DNA of 64,000 nucleotides from Clostridium sp. D43t1_170807_H7 (GTDB lineage Bacteria > Bacillota > Clostridia > Clostridiales > Clostridiaceae). A program made the position numbers and the translations under genes. Position 1 is the stretch's first letter. Each line of letters opens with the position of its first letter. Shown piece after piece: positions 8,747 to 17,255 of this stretch. Location: positions 1 to 64,000 of the forward strand of contig NZ_JADNLK010000001.1 in assembly GCF_015555905.1 (NCBI RefSeq), read 5' to 3'. Below the pieces are notes generated by a model, which ran no database searches, had not been told where the DNA came from, and worked only from the letters and a program-made list of their open reading frames with translations.

Positions 8747-9685
8747 ATGAGTAAAATATCAATAATTGGTGCAGGTGCAATTGGTGCTACAACAGCATTT
8801 GCTTTATTACAAAAAGGAGTAGCTCGAGAGATTGTAATTAATGATATAAATCAAGAGAAAGCTCTAGGAGAAGTTTTAGATTTAATGCATGGTAGCTCTT
8901 TATGTAGACCTTGTAATGTTACTTTAGGTACTTTAGAAGATACTAAAAATTCAGATATAATTATAATAACTGCTGGTTCACCACAAAAACCTGGTGAAAC
9001 TAGATTAGATTTAGTAGACAAAAACTATGCAATATTTAAAAGCTTTATTCCAAAACTTGCGCAATTAAGTCCAAACTCAATATTATTAGTTGTATCTAAC
9101 CCTGTAGATGTTCTTTCATATATGACATATAAACTTTCTGGATTCCCTAAAGAAAGAGTAATAGGTTCAGGTACTGTATTAGATACTGCGAGACTTAGAA
9201 GCCTACTTGGTAAATACTTTGGAATTGACGGAAGAAACGTAGAAGGTTATGTTCTTGGTGAACATGGTGATAGTGAATTTGTAACTTGGTCATCACTTAT
9301 GATTGGTAGCATACCTGTAAGAAGCTTTTCTGAACAAAACTCTATATCTTGGGATAAAGAAACTGAAAGTGTTATAGCTGAAGATGTTAAAAACTGTGCT
9401 TATGAAGTTATTAAAAGAAAGGGGGCTACTGCATTTGCTGTTGCGATAGCTCTTGAAAGAATAGTTGAGGCAATTATTAGAGATGAAAGAACTATTTTAA
9501 CTGTTTCAACATTATTAAATGACTATTATGGTGTTAATGATGCTTATCTAAGTGTTCCTACTATTCTTGGAAGAAATGGTATAGAAAAAGTATTAAATAT
9601 TCAATTATCATCTACCGAACAAGAAAAATTTGTGTCATCAGCTAATTTAATGAAACAATATATAGATAGAATTAATGATAAATAG
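8747..9685 (+). CDS. ldh: L-lactate dehydrogenase
   Basis: Reduces pyruvate to L-lactate with NADH, regenerating NAD+ in fermentation. The 312-residue protein has the NAD-binding GAGAIG (8-13). Gln80 in SPQKPGETRLDL is the residue that selects pyruvate over oxaloacetate, which favours LDH over malate dehydrogenase. Substrate Arg86, VSNPVDVLSYM and the catalytic His173 in GEHGDSEF are also present. The start ATG is preceded by GAGGTGAAG. It is a monocistronic plus-strand gene in a largely minus-strand region, with its own promoter and terminator. Confidence 0.96.
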   Translation: MSKISIIGAGAIGATTAFALLQKGVAREIVINDINQEKALGEVLDLMHGSSLCRPCNVTLGTLEDTKNSDIIIITAGSPQKPGETRLDLVDKNYAIFKSFIPKLAQLSPNSILLVVSNPVDVLSYMTYKLSGFPKERVIGSGTVLDTARLRSLLGKYFGIDGRNVEGYVLGEHGDSEFVTWSSLMIGSIPVRSFSEQNSISWDKETESVIAEDVKNCAYEVIKRKGATAFAVAIALERIVEAIIRDERTILTVSTLLNDYYGVNDAYLSVPTILGRNGIEKVLNIQLSSTEQEKFVSSANLMKQYIDRINDK

Positions 9686-9688
9686 AAT

Positions 9689-9726
9689 TAATAAAAACTG
9701 TATCAAATTTGATACAGTTTTTATTA
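9689..9726 (+). terminator. terminator of ldh
   Basis: AAAAACTGTATC with its complement around AAATTT, followed by TTTTTATT; begins 4 bases after the ldh stop. Confidence 0.88.
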
Positions 9727-9799
9727 ATTTAGCTCTATTTTAAAGAAACATTGATAGATAACTATAATTATAATAATTTAGCATATACTTGTCCTATTT

Positions 9800-11332
9800 T
9801 TATAGAACTCTTCTAGCTCTTCCAATTGAACTCCATGGAACATTAGTTATTCTTATAGTCTTACCAGAATTTGGTGATTCTATCCATTGTCCATTTCCTA
9901 TATACATACCAACATGTCCTAAATCACTATAGAATAATAAATCTCCTGGTTGTACACTATCTAATGATACTTCTACCCCACTTTTTATTTGATCATAAGT
10001 TGTTCTTCCAATGCTTATATTAGCTTTACTAAATCCCCATTGCATTAATCCAGAACAATCAAACATTCTTACTCCACTATCAACGTATTGATATAAAGTA
10101 TCATACTTACCTGCAGAAGCATAATCTGGGAATCTATTCTTTAATGTTTGTATTGATGCATTAGTAACTAGTTCTCCTGAACCACCATAAGCATATGGAG
10201 ATCCAATATGAGATTTTAATTCTTCTAAAACAATGTTATATGCATTAGAAACTGAAGTACTACTATTGCTTCCAGTACTACTATTACTTCCAGTAGATAT
10301 TTTTACATAATCTGCACTTACATATCCTACTGAACCTTTAAAGTTAATTTTATACCAATTTCCTTCTTTTCCAGTTATATTAACACTTTCATTATTTAGT
10401 AAATATCCTAATACAACTGCATCTGAAGACGGTTGCTTTCTTACTCTTAAGTTAGAAGAAACATTTGTAACAATTCCTACAGCATTCATTGTTTGAGATG
10501 AATTATTACTATCAGTTGTTGAACTACTATTTCCAGTATTTGAACTTGATCCTGAAGATGGTTTAGTTTCAGTTATATAATCCTTATGAACATAAGCATA
10601 TGATGAATTATACTTAATTTTATACCAACTTCCTGTTTCACCTACTATATTTACAGAATTACCTGAATATAAAGTTCCTAAAACAGTTGAACTAGTAGAT
10701 GGTTCTTTACGAACTCTAAGTCCTCCACTACTTACATTATAAACATATCCAGTTTTATTGACTTCTACTTCTGAGGAACCACTATTTCCTGTATTATTAG
10801 TTGAATTTAAATTAGTTGTGATATATTCTTTACTTACATAACCGTATCCACTGTTATATTGTATTTTATACCATTCCCCTTCTGAGCCAACTATATTTAC
10901 TTCAGCATTATTTGTAAGGTATCCTAATACCGATGCACTTGTAGATGCTCCACTTCTTACTCTTAAATTACTAGATACATTATATACCTTACCCTTTTGT
11001 GATACTGTTGAAGATGTTGTTATTTCTTTTACATAATCTCCATGAACGTAGCCAGTTACTCCATTGTAGTTAATTTGATACCAACTCCCACTCTTAGAGA
11101 TTATATCAAATGTACTACCATTTCTAATAGTTCCTAATACTGCTGAACTTGTACTTGCTGACTTTCTAATTCTTAAAGTTGAAGTTACATTAATAACTTG
11201 TCCTTTACTGATAGAAGCTACTGATATTCCACTATTTAATTCTGTAGCACTAGCTGGTACAGTTTTAGCTGCTAAAATGGTTCCAACAACACCTGAAATA
11301 GCAATTATCTTTTTCAGCTTTTTTTTCTGCAT
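9800..11332 (-). CDS. secreted SH3b-repeat NlpC/P60 peptidoglycan hydrolase
   Basis: Probable cell-wall endopeptidase. I choose the ATG at 11332 (510 residues). It is preceded by GGGAGATG and begins a classic signal peptide, MQKKKLKKIIAISGVVGT, ending near ASA. A longer frame reaches 11524 but would start inside the pncB terminator. Four bacterial SH3 domains follow, each with an N(V/L)RVR-like start and WY(K/Q)I and GYV motifs, separated by Ser/Thr/Asn-rich linkers. The C-terminal NlpC/P60 domain has the catalytic Cys in FDCSGLMQWGF and the His in GHVGMYIG. It probably cleaves peptide stems; the exact bond is not determinable here. Confidence 0.92.
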   Translation of the reverse strand: MQKKKLKKIIAISGVVGTILAAKTVPASATELNSGISVASISKGQVINVTSTLRIRKSASTSSAVLGTIRNGSTFDIISKSGSWYQINYNGVTGYVHGDYVKEITTSSTVSQKGKVYNVSSNLRVRSGASTSASVLGYLTNNAEVNIVGSEGEWYKIQYNSGYGYVSKEYITTNLNSTNNTGNSGSSEVEVNKTGYVYNVSSGGLRVRKEPSTSSTVLGTLYSGNSVNIVGETGSWYKIKYNSSYAYVHKDYITETKPSSGSSSNTGNSSSTTDSNNSSQTMNAVGIVTNVSSNLRVRKQPSSDAVVLGYLLNNESVNITGKEGNWYKINFKGSVGYVSADYVKISTGSNSSTGSNSSTSVSNAYNIVLEELKSHIGSPYAYGGSGELVTNASIQTLKNRFPDYASAGKYDTLYQYVDSGVRMFDCSGLMQWGFSKANISIGRTTYDQIKSGVEVSLDSVQPGDLLFYSDLGHVGMYIGNGQWIESPNSGKTIRITNVPWSSIGRARRVL

Positions 11333-11507
11333 ATTTTTTTCACATCTCCCGCCTATTTTAATATATATTTTGACATAATAATTATATATATTTTTACTCT
11401 GATTTTCCATGTTTTCTAGCATAATATTCATATTTTTCATTATTTTTACCAAATTTTGATTAAATCTGTTGACTTTTTTATATTTACATGTAAAATAGGT
11501 AAAATTT

Positions 11508-11546
11508 AAGAGTAACATTATCATTATAAATAATCATGTTACTCTT
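11508..11546 (-). terminator. terminator of pncB
   Basis: AAGAGTAACAT (11508-11518) inverted at 11536-11546, followed on the minus strand by TTAAATTTT, about 55 bases beyond the pncB stop. It also argues against any start of the next gene in this stretch. Confidence 0.75.
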
Positions 11547-11599
11547 AATACTTTTCAAACATAGACATTTTTATAGCTATTTAACAAATTTAATATATA

Positions 11600-13054
11600 C
11601 TATCTAAAATTTTTTATCATATCGTTTTTTAGATTCCATAACTTTTCTGACAAATCAACGTAATATTCCTGTGGATTGTTAAACCTTTTTATCTCATCCC
11701 ACAATGACTCAACTTCTTCTAAAGAATATTTTTGAATTTCATTTAACTTTGGTGTTTTATAAACACATTCACCTTTAATAAAAATTGGTACTTGTATTTT
11801 TTTGGCATAATAATTTGTTATAACTTTTCTCTTCCATGTATGTATAGGATCAAATATCTCATACTCTTTTGAATCATCTATTATCTCATCCGCTAATGTC
11901 AATACATCTGCTATAGCTTTATTATTCTCCTTATCAAATAGCCTCCAAACTGTTTTATAACCTGGATTGGTGACTTTTTCTATATTTTCTGATAACTTAA
12001 TTCTCGGAACTATATTGCCATTCTCTTCAACTGCAACTAACTTATATACCCCTCCGAATACAGGCTCTGACTTTGCAGTTATCAATCTTTCTCCGACTCC
12101 AAATATATCAATACAAGCTCCTTGGCTCATAAGGTCTGCTATTATATATTCATCTAAACTATTAGATGCAAGTATTTTACAATTTTCTAGTCCATTTATA
12201 TTTAATATTTTTCTTACTTCTTTTGAAAGATATGCTAGATCCCCACTATCTAATCTAACACCTTTAAGACTTTTTCCTTGTGGCTCTAATACATCTTTAG
12301 AAACTTTAATAGCATTAATTATACCTGATTTTAAAACATTATAAGTATCTATTAATAAAACACAATTGTCAGGATATGTTTTAGCATAAGTCTCAAAAGC
12401 TTTATACTCATCACCAAATAATTGTATCCATGAATGAGCCATAGTCCCTACGGCTTTAACTCCAAATATCTCATCTGCAATAGTATTTGCAGTTCCATCT
12501 ACACCACCTATATAGGCCGCTCTAGCACCATATATAGCCGCATCATATCCCTGACTACGTCTTGCTCCAAGTTCTAATACTTCTTTTCCCTCTGCAGCTC
12601 TTCTTATTCTATTTGCCTTTGTAGCTATTAGACTTTGATGATTAATTGTTAAAAGTAACATGGTTTCTATTAACTGTGCTTCTATAGCTTTTGCTTTAAC
12701 AGTTATCAAAGGCTCATTTGGAAATACAGGTGTTCCTTCTTCTATAGCATAAATATCACCTGTAAACTTAAAGTTTAATAAATATTCTAAAAACTCTTCA
12801 TTAAATAATTTTCTTTCTCTTAAATATTCAATATCACTTCTAGTAAAATTTAAACCTTTTATATATTCAATTACTTGCTCTAAACCAGCTACAATTGCAA
12901 ATCCTGCATTATCAGGATTTTTTCTAAAGAACATATCAAAATAAACTATTTTATCTTTCAAATTATTTTCAAAATATCCATTAGCCATTGTAAATTCATA
13001 AAAATCTACTAACATACTTAAATTTCTTTCATCTTCTAAGCTTATTTTTATCAT
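11600..13054 (-). CDS. pncB: nicotinate phosphoribosyltransferase
   Basis: First step of NAD salvage: nicotinate + PRPP + ATP to nicotinate mononucleotide. At 484 residues it has normal length for the bacterial enzyme. The N-terminus carries VDFYEFTMANGYF, the core has LELGARRSQGYDAAIYGARAA and MAHSWIQ, and the phosphate-binding part has GVRLDSGDLAYLSKEVR. The start ATG has GGAGC upstream. It is a single gene with its own terminator; no other NAD genes are near. It indicates the cell can use external nicotinate. Confidence 0.95.
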   Translation of the reverse strand: MIKISLEDERNLSMLVDFYEFTMANGYFENNLKDKIVYFDMFFRKNPDNAGFAIVAGLEQVIEYIKGLNFTRSDIEYLRERKLFNEEFLEYLLNFKFTGDIYAIEEGTPVFPNEPLITVKAKAIEAQLIETMLLLTINHQSLIATKANRIRRAAEGKEVLELGARRSQGYDAAIYGARAAYIGGVDGTANTIADEIFGVKAVGTMAHSWIQLFGDEYKAFETYAKTYPDNCVLLIDTYNVLKSGIINAIKVSKDVLEPQGKSLKGVRLDSGDLAYLSKEVRKILNINGLENCKILASNSLDEYIIADLMSQGACIDIFGVGERLITAKSEPVFGGVYKLVAVEENGNIVPRIKLSENIEKVTNPGYKTVWRLFDKENNKAIADVLTLADEIIDDSKEYEIFDPIHTWKRKVITNYYAKKIQVPIFIKGECVYKTPKLNEIQKYSLEEVESLWDEIKRFNNPQEYYVDLSEKLWNLKNDMIKNFR

Positions 13055-13171
13055 ATTTAATGCTCCTTTAAATTATAAAACACCTTATTTAAATTAATTT
13101 TTATAATAATATTTTTATTATTTTTTGCTATATTATAAACTTTTACTCATACTTGTCTATAAAATATAAAA

Positions 13172-13212
13172 AAATGCTTAAAAAAAGATAAATTATCTTT
13201 CTTTAAGCATTT
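13172..13212 (-). terminator. terminator after the GNAT gene at 13.2 kb
   Basis: AAATGCTTAAA stem with an extended AT-rich inner stem, then a run of T on the minus strand, immediately past the stop at 13216. Confidence 0.85.
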
Positions 13213-13215
13213 CTT

Positions 13216-13767
13216 TTAAATTATCTTAGCTAAAACATACCTTCTTAATCCACCATATTTTAATTTATCTTCTTTAACTTTATAGCCTAAACTTATAAAT
13301 GTATTCACACTAAACTTATTATATGGCGATGCTGTAGCGCATAATATTTTAGTACCACTTTTTACTGCAATTTTCTCTAACTCTTTACATATTATTTTTT
13401 GAAGTTTATTTCCTCTATATTCCTCTTTGACTACAGTTGATTCTATTTGTCCTACCTTTAATAACTCTTCATTCTCTAATCCTATGTCATATCCATAGTT
13501 AGATTTATCATAACCCTTCTTAGCATAAACTCCCATTGCAATAAGTTCATCACCTTCTGTAATACATCCAATTATCTTTCCATTTTTCTTTATATACTCT
13601 TTAAACTCTTCTCTTTCTGTATCAGCATATAACTCTTTATTTTCAAGTCCATCTATTATTATTTTTTGTAATTCCATAATTTTATCTAAATAAGACATAT
13701 CTAATTCTTTCAACTTAGCTTCTACTTCTATTCCATCTTTTCTTGTTAATTTTAATATACTATTCAA
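13216..13767 (-). CDS. GNAT-family N-acetyltransferase
   Basis: 183 residues with a GNAT core. VESTVVKEEYRGNKLQKIICKELEKIA-type acetyl-CoA loop sequence lies at about residues 108-135 and ILCATASPYNKFSVNTFISLGYK at about 139-162. It uses a TTG start, chosen because GGAGG lies seven bases upstream and no in-frame ATG lies nearby. The substrate is unknown; the general shape fits small-molecule or protein N-acetylation. It is followed by a strong terminator. Confidence 0.85.
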   Translation of the reverse strand: MNSILKLTRKDGIEVEAKLKELDMSYLDKIMELQKIIIDGLENKELYADTEREEFKEYIKKNGKIIGCITEGDELIAMGVYAKKGYDKSNYGYDIGLENEELLKVGQIESTVVKEEYRGNKLQKIICKELEKIAVKSGTKILCATASPYNKFSVNTFISLGYKVKEDKLKYGGLRRYVLAKII

Positions 13768-13812
13768 ATATATACCTCCAAAACTATCTCCATATAATAA
13801 AAATTTATAAAA

Positions 13813-14310
13813 TTATTTTCTTATAAATTCTAATATACCTTTAACTATTAATGCAACTCCAACAAAAATAGATCCAAAAACTAATATTGCCTTAAAAAGA
13901 GAAATTGGTAATAAACTCATTTTTAAAGAAAAGAATATTGAAAGTACTATACTTGTTATCCCTAACAACATTAAAATTCCTCCCAATATATATTTTCTTT
14001 TAAATACTATTACCACCATACCTATAAATAATAGTATTGTACTTGTTACAAAGCTTACTCCACCTTTACTTGATCCAAAAAATTTAAGTGGAGAATATAC
14101 AATAGTATTTTGAAATATGCCTATGGTCCCTATAGCTATTAATATCGCTCCAATAACAATTAATAATATACTTAATTTATTATTCTTTTTATTATAGTTA
14201 TTTTGAAAGTCATATCCATATCTTCTTTTATAATTATTAGTTTTATGTTCTTTTCTTATATAACTTCTTAATCCTGGAATGTATCGTATTTGTCTTTTTC
14301 TATCCCTCAA
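13813..14310 (-). CDS. small membrane protein with four predicted spans
   Basis: 165 residues. The basic, Arg/Lys/Tyr-rich N-terminus (about 45 residues) is followed by four hydrophobic segments (SILLIVIGAILIAIGTIGIF, then segments starting near residues 78, 105 and 135) with short loops. This predicts a multi-pass membrane protein with a positively charged cytosolic tail. I do not recognise the family. Translation likely starts at TTG, with GGTGG five bases upstream. It lies 45 bases downstream of the GNAT gene start and may share its transcript. Confidence 0.65.
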   Translation of the reverse strand: MRDRKRQIRYIPGLRSYIRKEHKTNNYKRRYGYDFQNNYNKKNNKLSILLIVIGAILIAIGTIGIFQNTIVYSPLKFFGSSKGGVSFVTSTILLFIGMVVIVFKRKYILGGILMLLGITSIVLSIFFSLKMSLLPISLFKAILVFGSIFVGVALIVKGILEFIRK

Positions 14311-14424
14311 AATACCACCATCAGTAATTAATTATAATTAATATATGCTTTAAACTTCATTAGTGAACCTATTTACAAAAACATTATAAAAGCTCTCACA
14401 TATGTTTCTTTAATCTTACAAAAA

Positions 14425-14456
14425 AATAAGTTGCCTCATTATGAGACAACTTATTT
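14425..14456 (-). terminator. terminator of mntP
   Basis: AATAAGTTG(C/T)CTCAT stem with its complement and seven T on the minus strand, directly beyond the mntP stop. Confidence 0.85.
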
Positions 14457-14458
14457 TA

Positions 14459-15103
14459 TTAAAATATACTGTGTATTAAATTCATTATAAAACCAGTATG
14501 TTCATTAAAAATATTTATACCTATAATAATAAGAATAATTCCACCTATAAGTTCAGCATAATCTTTAAATATTCCACCAATTTTTTTACCTGCAATAACA
14601 CCAATAAAACAGACTATAAATGTTATTAATCCAATAATTAATGATGAAGAAACTATATTAACATTTAAAAATGCAAAACTTATTCCAACAGCTAAAGCAT
14701 CTATACTTGTAGCAATAGCAAGAGTAGTTAATTCTTTATTAGATAATTCATTTTTATTATTTTCTTCACCTTCTAAAGAAGTACTTACTTCAATTTCAGG
14801 CTCTTCTTTTTTAGCTGCTGCTTCTTTACGATTCTCATAAAATTCATAAATCATTTTTCCACCTAAAATAGATAATAATATTAAAGCAATCCAATGGTCT
14901 ATAGCTTTTATATATCCCTGAAAACTTATTCCTAGCATCCATCCAATTAATGGCATTGCCGCTTGAAAAACTCCAAAGAATAAAGCTATTTTTATAGCCA
15001 TTCCTTTTGTTAAATTTTTTAAAGTCATTCCCTTAGTAACAGATACAGCAAATGCATCCATTGCCAAAGCGAATGCTGTAAATACAATTGTAATAATGTT
15101 CAT
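14459..15103 (-). CDS. mntP: manganese efflux pump MntP
   Basis: Exports Mn2+ across the cytoplasmic membrane. The protein has two three-helix repeats: FALAMDAFAVSVTKG near the N-terminus and ATSIDALAVGISFAFL in the second half. Each carries the conserved Asp of the family. A charged loop (about residues 90-125) joins the halves. I prefer the ATG at 15103 (214 residues) over the one at 15109 because AAGGAGA is then properly spaced. The Mn2+-type riboswitch upstream strongly supports manganese as the substrate. Confidence 0.93.
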   Translation of the reverse strand: MNIITIVFTAFALAMDAFAVSVTKGMTLKNLTKGMAIKIALFFGVFQAAMPLIGWMLGISFQGYIKAIDHWIALILLSILGGKMIYEFYENRKEAAAKKEEPEIEVSTSLEGEENNKNELSNKELTTLAIATSIDALAVGISFAFLNVNIVSSSLIIGLITFIVCFIGVIAGKKIGGIFKDYAELIGGIILIIIGINIFNEHTGFIMNLIHSIF

Positions 15104-15151
15104 AATCATTCTCCTTACTTATTATTATTCTCTCACTTTTTGTTTATATGC

Positions 15152-15204
15152 AAAAAAATAACGAGATTCATGGATGCTAAAAAAGCATCCATGAGTCTCG
15201 TTAT
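15152..15204 (-). terminator. expression-platform terminator of the mntP riboswitch
   Basis: Very strong stem (AACGAGA-TCATGGATGC with its complement) followed by seven T on the minus strand. It overlaps the 3' CGAGACTC segment of the aptamer, so folding of the aptamer should prevent termination. Confidence 0.9.
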
Positions 15205-15285
15205 TTAAGATTAAGCCAGGCTTTATTCAAAACCATTATGTTGACCTAATCACATTTACATGCTAACTACTCCCTCACAGGACCA
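15158..15285 (-). promoter_or_regulatory. yybP-ykoY (Mn2+) riboswitch
   Basis: On the minus strand the leader has the family landmarks in order: GGGAGTAG, GTCAACA, GCCTGGC and CGAGACTC, followed by an intrinsic terminator and then mntP. The yybP-ykoY class senses Mn2+ and commonly controls MntP exporters. Assignment rests on motif order plus gene context. Confidence 0.88.
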
Positions 15286-15289
15286 ATAT

Positions 15290-15318
15290 ATTATACTATT
15301 ATATTATTTATATGTCAA
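15290..15318 (-). promoter_or_regulatory. promoter of the mntP leader
   Basis: TTGACA (complement of 15313-15318), 17-base spacer, TATAAT (complement of 15290-15295): a perfect consensus promoter just upstream of the riboswitch. Confidence 0.88.
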
Positions 15319-15325
15319 TTTTTTC

Positions 15326-16702
15326 TTATATTCTTTTTCTTTTTATATACTTTCCATATCCCTTATCCCCCACAAACTCTCCATCTTTAGAAATTACCTT
15401 TCCTCTTAATATTGTAAATATAGGATATCCTTTTAGATTAAATCCTTCATAAGCTGTATAATCTACATTAGAATGAAGCTTATCAGTAGTTAAAACAACT
15501 TCTTTATTAGGATCTATTATTGTAATATCTGCATCACTACCTACTGCTATTGTTCCTTTTTTAGGATATAATCCAAATATTTTTGCTGGATTTGTACAGC
15601 ATACTTCTACAAATTTATTTATACTTATTCTATTTTTCATTACACCTTCAGAAAAAATCAAAGGAATTCTTTCTTCAACTCCTGGTGCACCATTAGGGCA
15701 TTTTGTAAAATCTTCTTTTCCTAACTGCTTATCTCTATTAAATGAAAATGGACAATGATCTGTTGCTATAGTTTCTATATATCCATCTTTAATACCTTTC
15801 CATAAAGCTTCGCAATTTTCAGTGCTTCTAAGTGGTGGACTCATTATATATTTTAATCCTTCATTATTTTCTAATTCATACTTACTTTCATCTAATAATA
15901 AATACTGAGGACATGTTTCTGCATAAACATTTTGTCCGCACTCTCTTGCATTTTTTATATATTCTAATCCGTCTTTTGTTGATAGGTGAACTACGTATAA
16001 CCCTTCATAATTAACTATTTTAGCTAGTTTAATCATTCTATTTACAGCCTCTGCCTCAGATTCTACCGGTCTACTCAAGTAATGATATTTAGGACTCTTT
16101 AATCCTTTATCAATAAACTTTTTTCTTAAATATTGAATACTTCCATGATTTTCACAATGTATTGTGGCTATACCACCTAACTCTTTTAATCTTTCAAAAA
16201 CTCTTATCATTTTATCATCATCTATTTTATAATCATATGTTAAATACCCCTTAAAACTTTGAATTCCATAATCATCAATAATTTCCTTCATTTCATTTAT
16301 TATTTCACTATCCACATGTTGAATAACGCCATGGAATCCATAATCCACTACAGCATTTTCATCTGCATATTTATGATATACATTAATTTGATGTTTTAAA
16401 TTACATCCTACTGGGCCAAATCCCATATGATCAACAATAGTTGTTGTCCCTCCACAAGCCGCTGCAATAGTTCCAGTATAAAAATCATCATTAGCAATAG
16501 TATTACCTACATGCAAATTAAAATGAGTATGTATATCTACTCCTCCTGGTATAACATACTTTCCATCAGCATCAATTACTTCATCCACTACTCTAATAAT
16601 ATTTAAACCTATTTCCTTTATAATTTCATTTTCAATAAAAATATCACCCTTATATATATCACTAGCAGTAACTATAGCCCCATTTTTTATTAATAATGAC
16701 AT
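15326..16702 (-). CDS. hydA: dihydropyrimidinase (cyclic amidohydrolase)
   Basis: Metal-dependent hydrolase of the dihydropyrimidinase/hydantoinase family, opening dihydropyrimidine or hydantoin rings. The 458-residue protein has the metal ligands GGVDIHTHFN near residue 55, the probable carbamylated Lys in SFKGYLTYDYK near 150, HCEN near 180, VVHLSTKDG near 236 and the metal-ligand Asp in IATDHCPF near 311. It is full length with a clear start. No other pyrimidine-degradation gene is adjacent, so the physiological substrate (dihydrouracil, hydantoin or an aminated purine breakdown product) is not settled. It ends 8 bases before the mntP promoter. Confidence 0.9.
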   Translation of the reverse strand: MSLLIKNGAIVTASDIYKGDIFIENEIIKEIGLNIIRVVDEVIDADGKYVIPGGVDIHTHFNLHVGNTIANDDFYTGTIAAACGGTTTIVDHMGFGPVGCNLKHQINVYHKYADENAVVDYGFHGVIQHVDSEIINEMKEIIDDYGIQSFKGYLTYDYKIDDDKMIRVFERLKELGGIATIHCENHGSIQYLRKKFIDKGLKSPKYHYLSRPVESEAEAVNRMIKLAKIVNYEGLYVVHLSTKDGLEYIKNARECGQNVYAETCPQYLLLDESKYELENNEGLKYIMSPPLRSTENCEALWKGIKDGYIETIATDHCPFSFNRDKQLGKEDFTKCPNGAPGVEERIPLIFSEGVMKNRISINKFVEVCCTNPAKIFGLYPKKGTIAVGSDADITIIDPNKEVVLTTDKLHSNVDYTAYEGFNLKGYPIFTILRGKVISKDGEFVGDKGYGKYIKRKRI

Positions 16703-16813
16703 CTAATTAACCCCTCTCTCATTTATACCTCTTTTATATAAACTTTCTATAGTATTAACTAATATTCCTTGTATAAATAAAACTTTTTGAATTTATCTAC
16801 ATGTAATATATAT

Positions 16814-16849
16814 AATGCCTAGATTGGTTTATTAACCAACCTAGGCATT
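16814..16849. terminator. terminator hairpin
   Basis: AATGCCTAG(A/G)TTGGTT inverted around TATT. It lies downstream of the small gene ending at 16892 (minus strand); the arms are flanked by AT-rich sequence. Confidence 0.7.
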
Positions 16850-16891
16850 TATTAATATAATTTAAATACTCTTATTTTATTAATAATTTAT

Positions 16892-17146
16892 TTATATTTC
16901 CTCTGAATCTACTACTTCTTCATTTTTTTCTTTTGTTACATTATTTATTGCCTCATTAACTTTGTCTAAAATTTTATCTATTTCATCTATATTTTCTCCA
17001 TCTTCAGGAATAGCCTCATCATCTTCTTTATTAATAGATTTATTCCTACAACAAACTCCTTTCTTAATAGCTACTATTAAAATTCCCAATGCTGTTGCAG
17101 CAAAAAAGCATGTAGTTCCTAAAACTATCTTTTCCTTCTTATTCAT
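16892..17146 (-). CDS. small single-span membrane protein, 84 residues
   Basis: One hydrophobic segment at residues 7-26 (IVLGTTCFFAATALGILIVA) follows a short Lys-rich N-terminus. A cysteine pair (GVCCRNK) and an acidic cytosol-type tail follow. It starts at an ATG with TAGGAGTG upstream. I do not recognise the family. It is monocistronic, located between dihydropyrimidinase and the glycogen debranching gene. It may be a small anchor or regulatory peptide; nothing more can be said. Confidence 0.65.
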   Translation of the reverse strand: MNKKEKIVLGTTCFFAATALGILIVAIKKGVCCRNKSINKEDDEAIPEDGENIDEIDKILDKVNEAINNVTKEKNEEVVDSEEI

Positions 17147-17255
17147 TTAAACACTCCTATATAATTGTTCATGTACATATATACTACCTATATCTATAAT
17201 ATTTTAATAACATTATTGGGTTACAATTATATTTAATGATTTATTAAAAAATAAT

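Noticed and set aside
11333-11524. Longer N-terminus for the NlpC/P60 protein
   Set aside because: It would start within the pncB terminator and put about 64 residues before a perfectly good signal peptide that has its own ribosome binding site.
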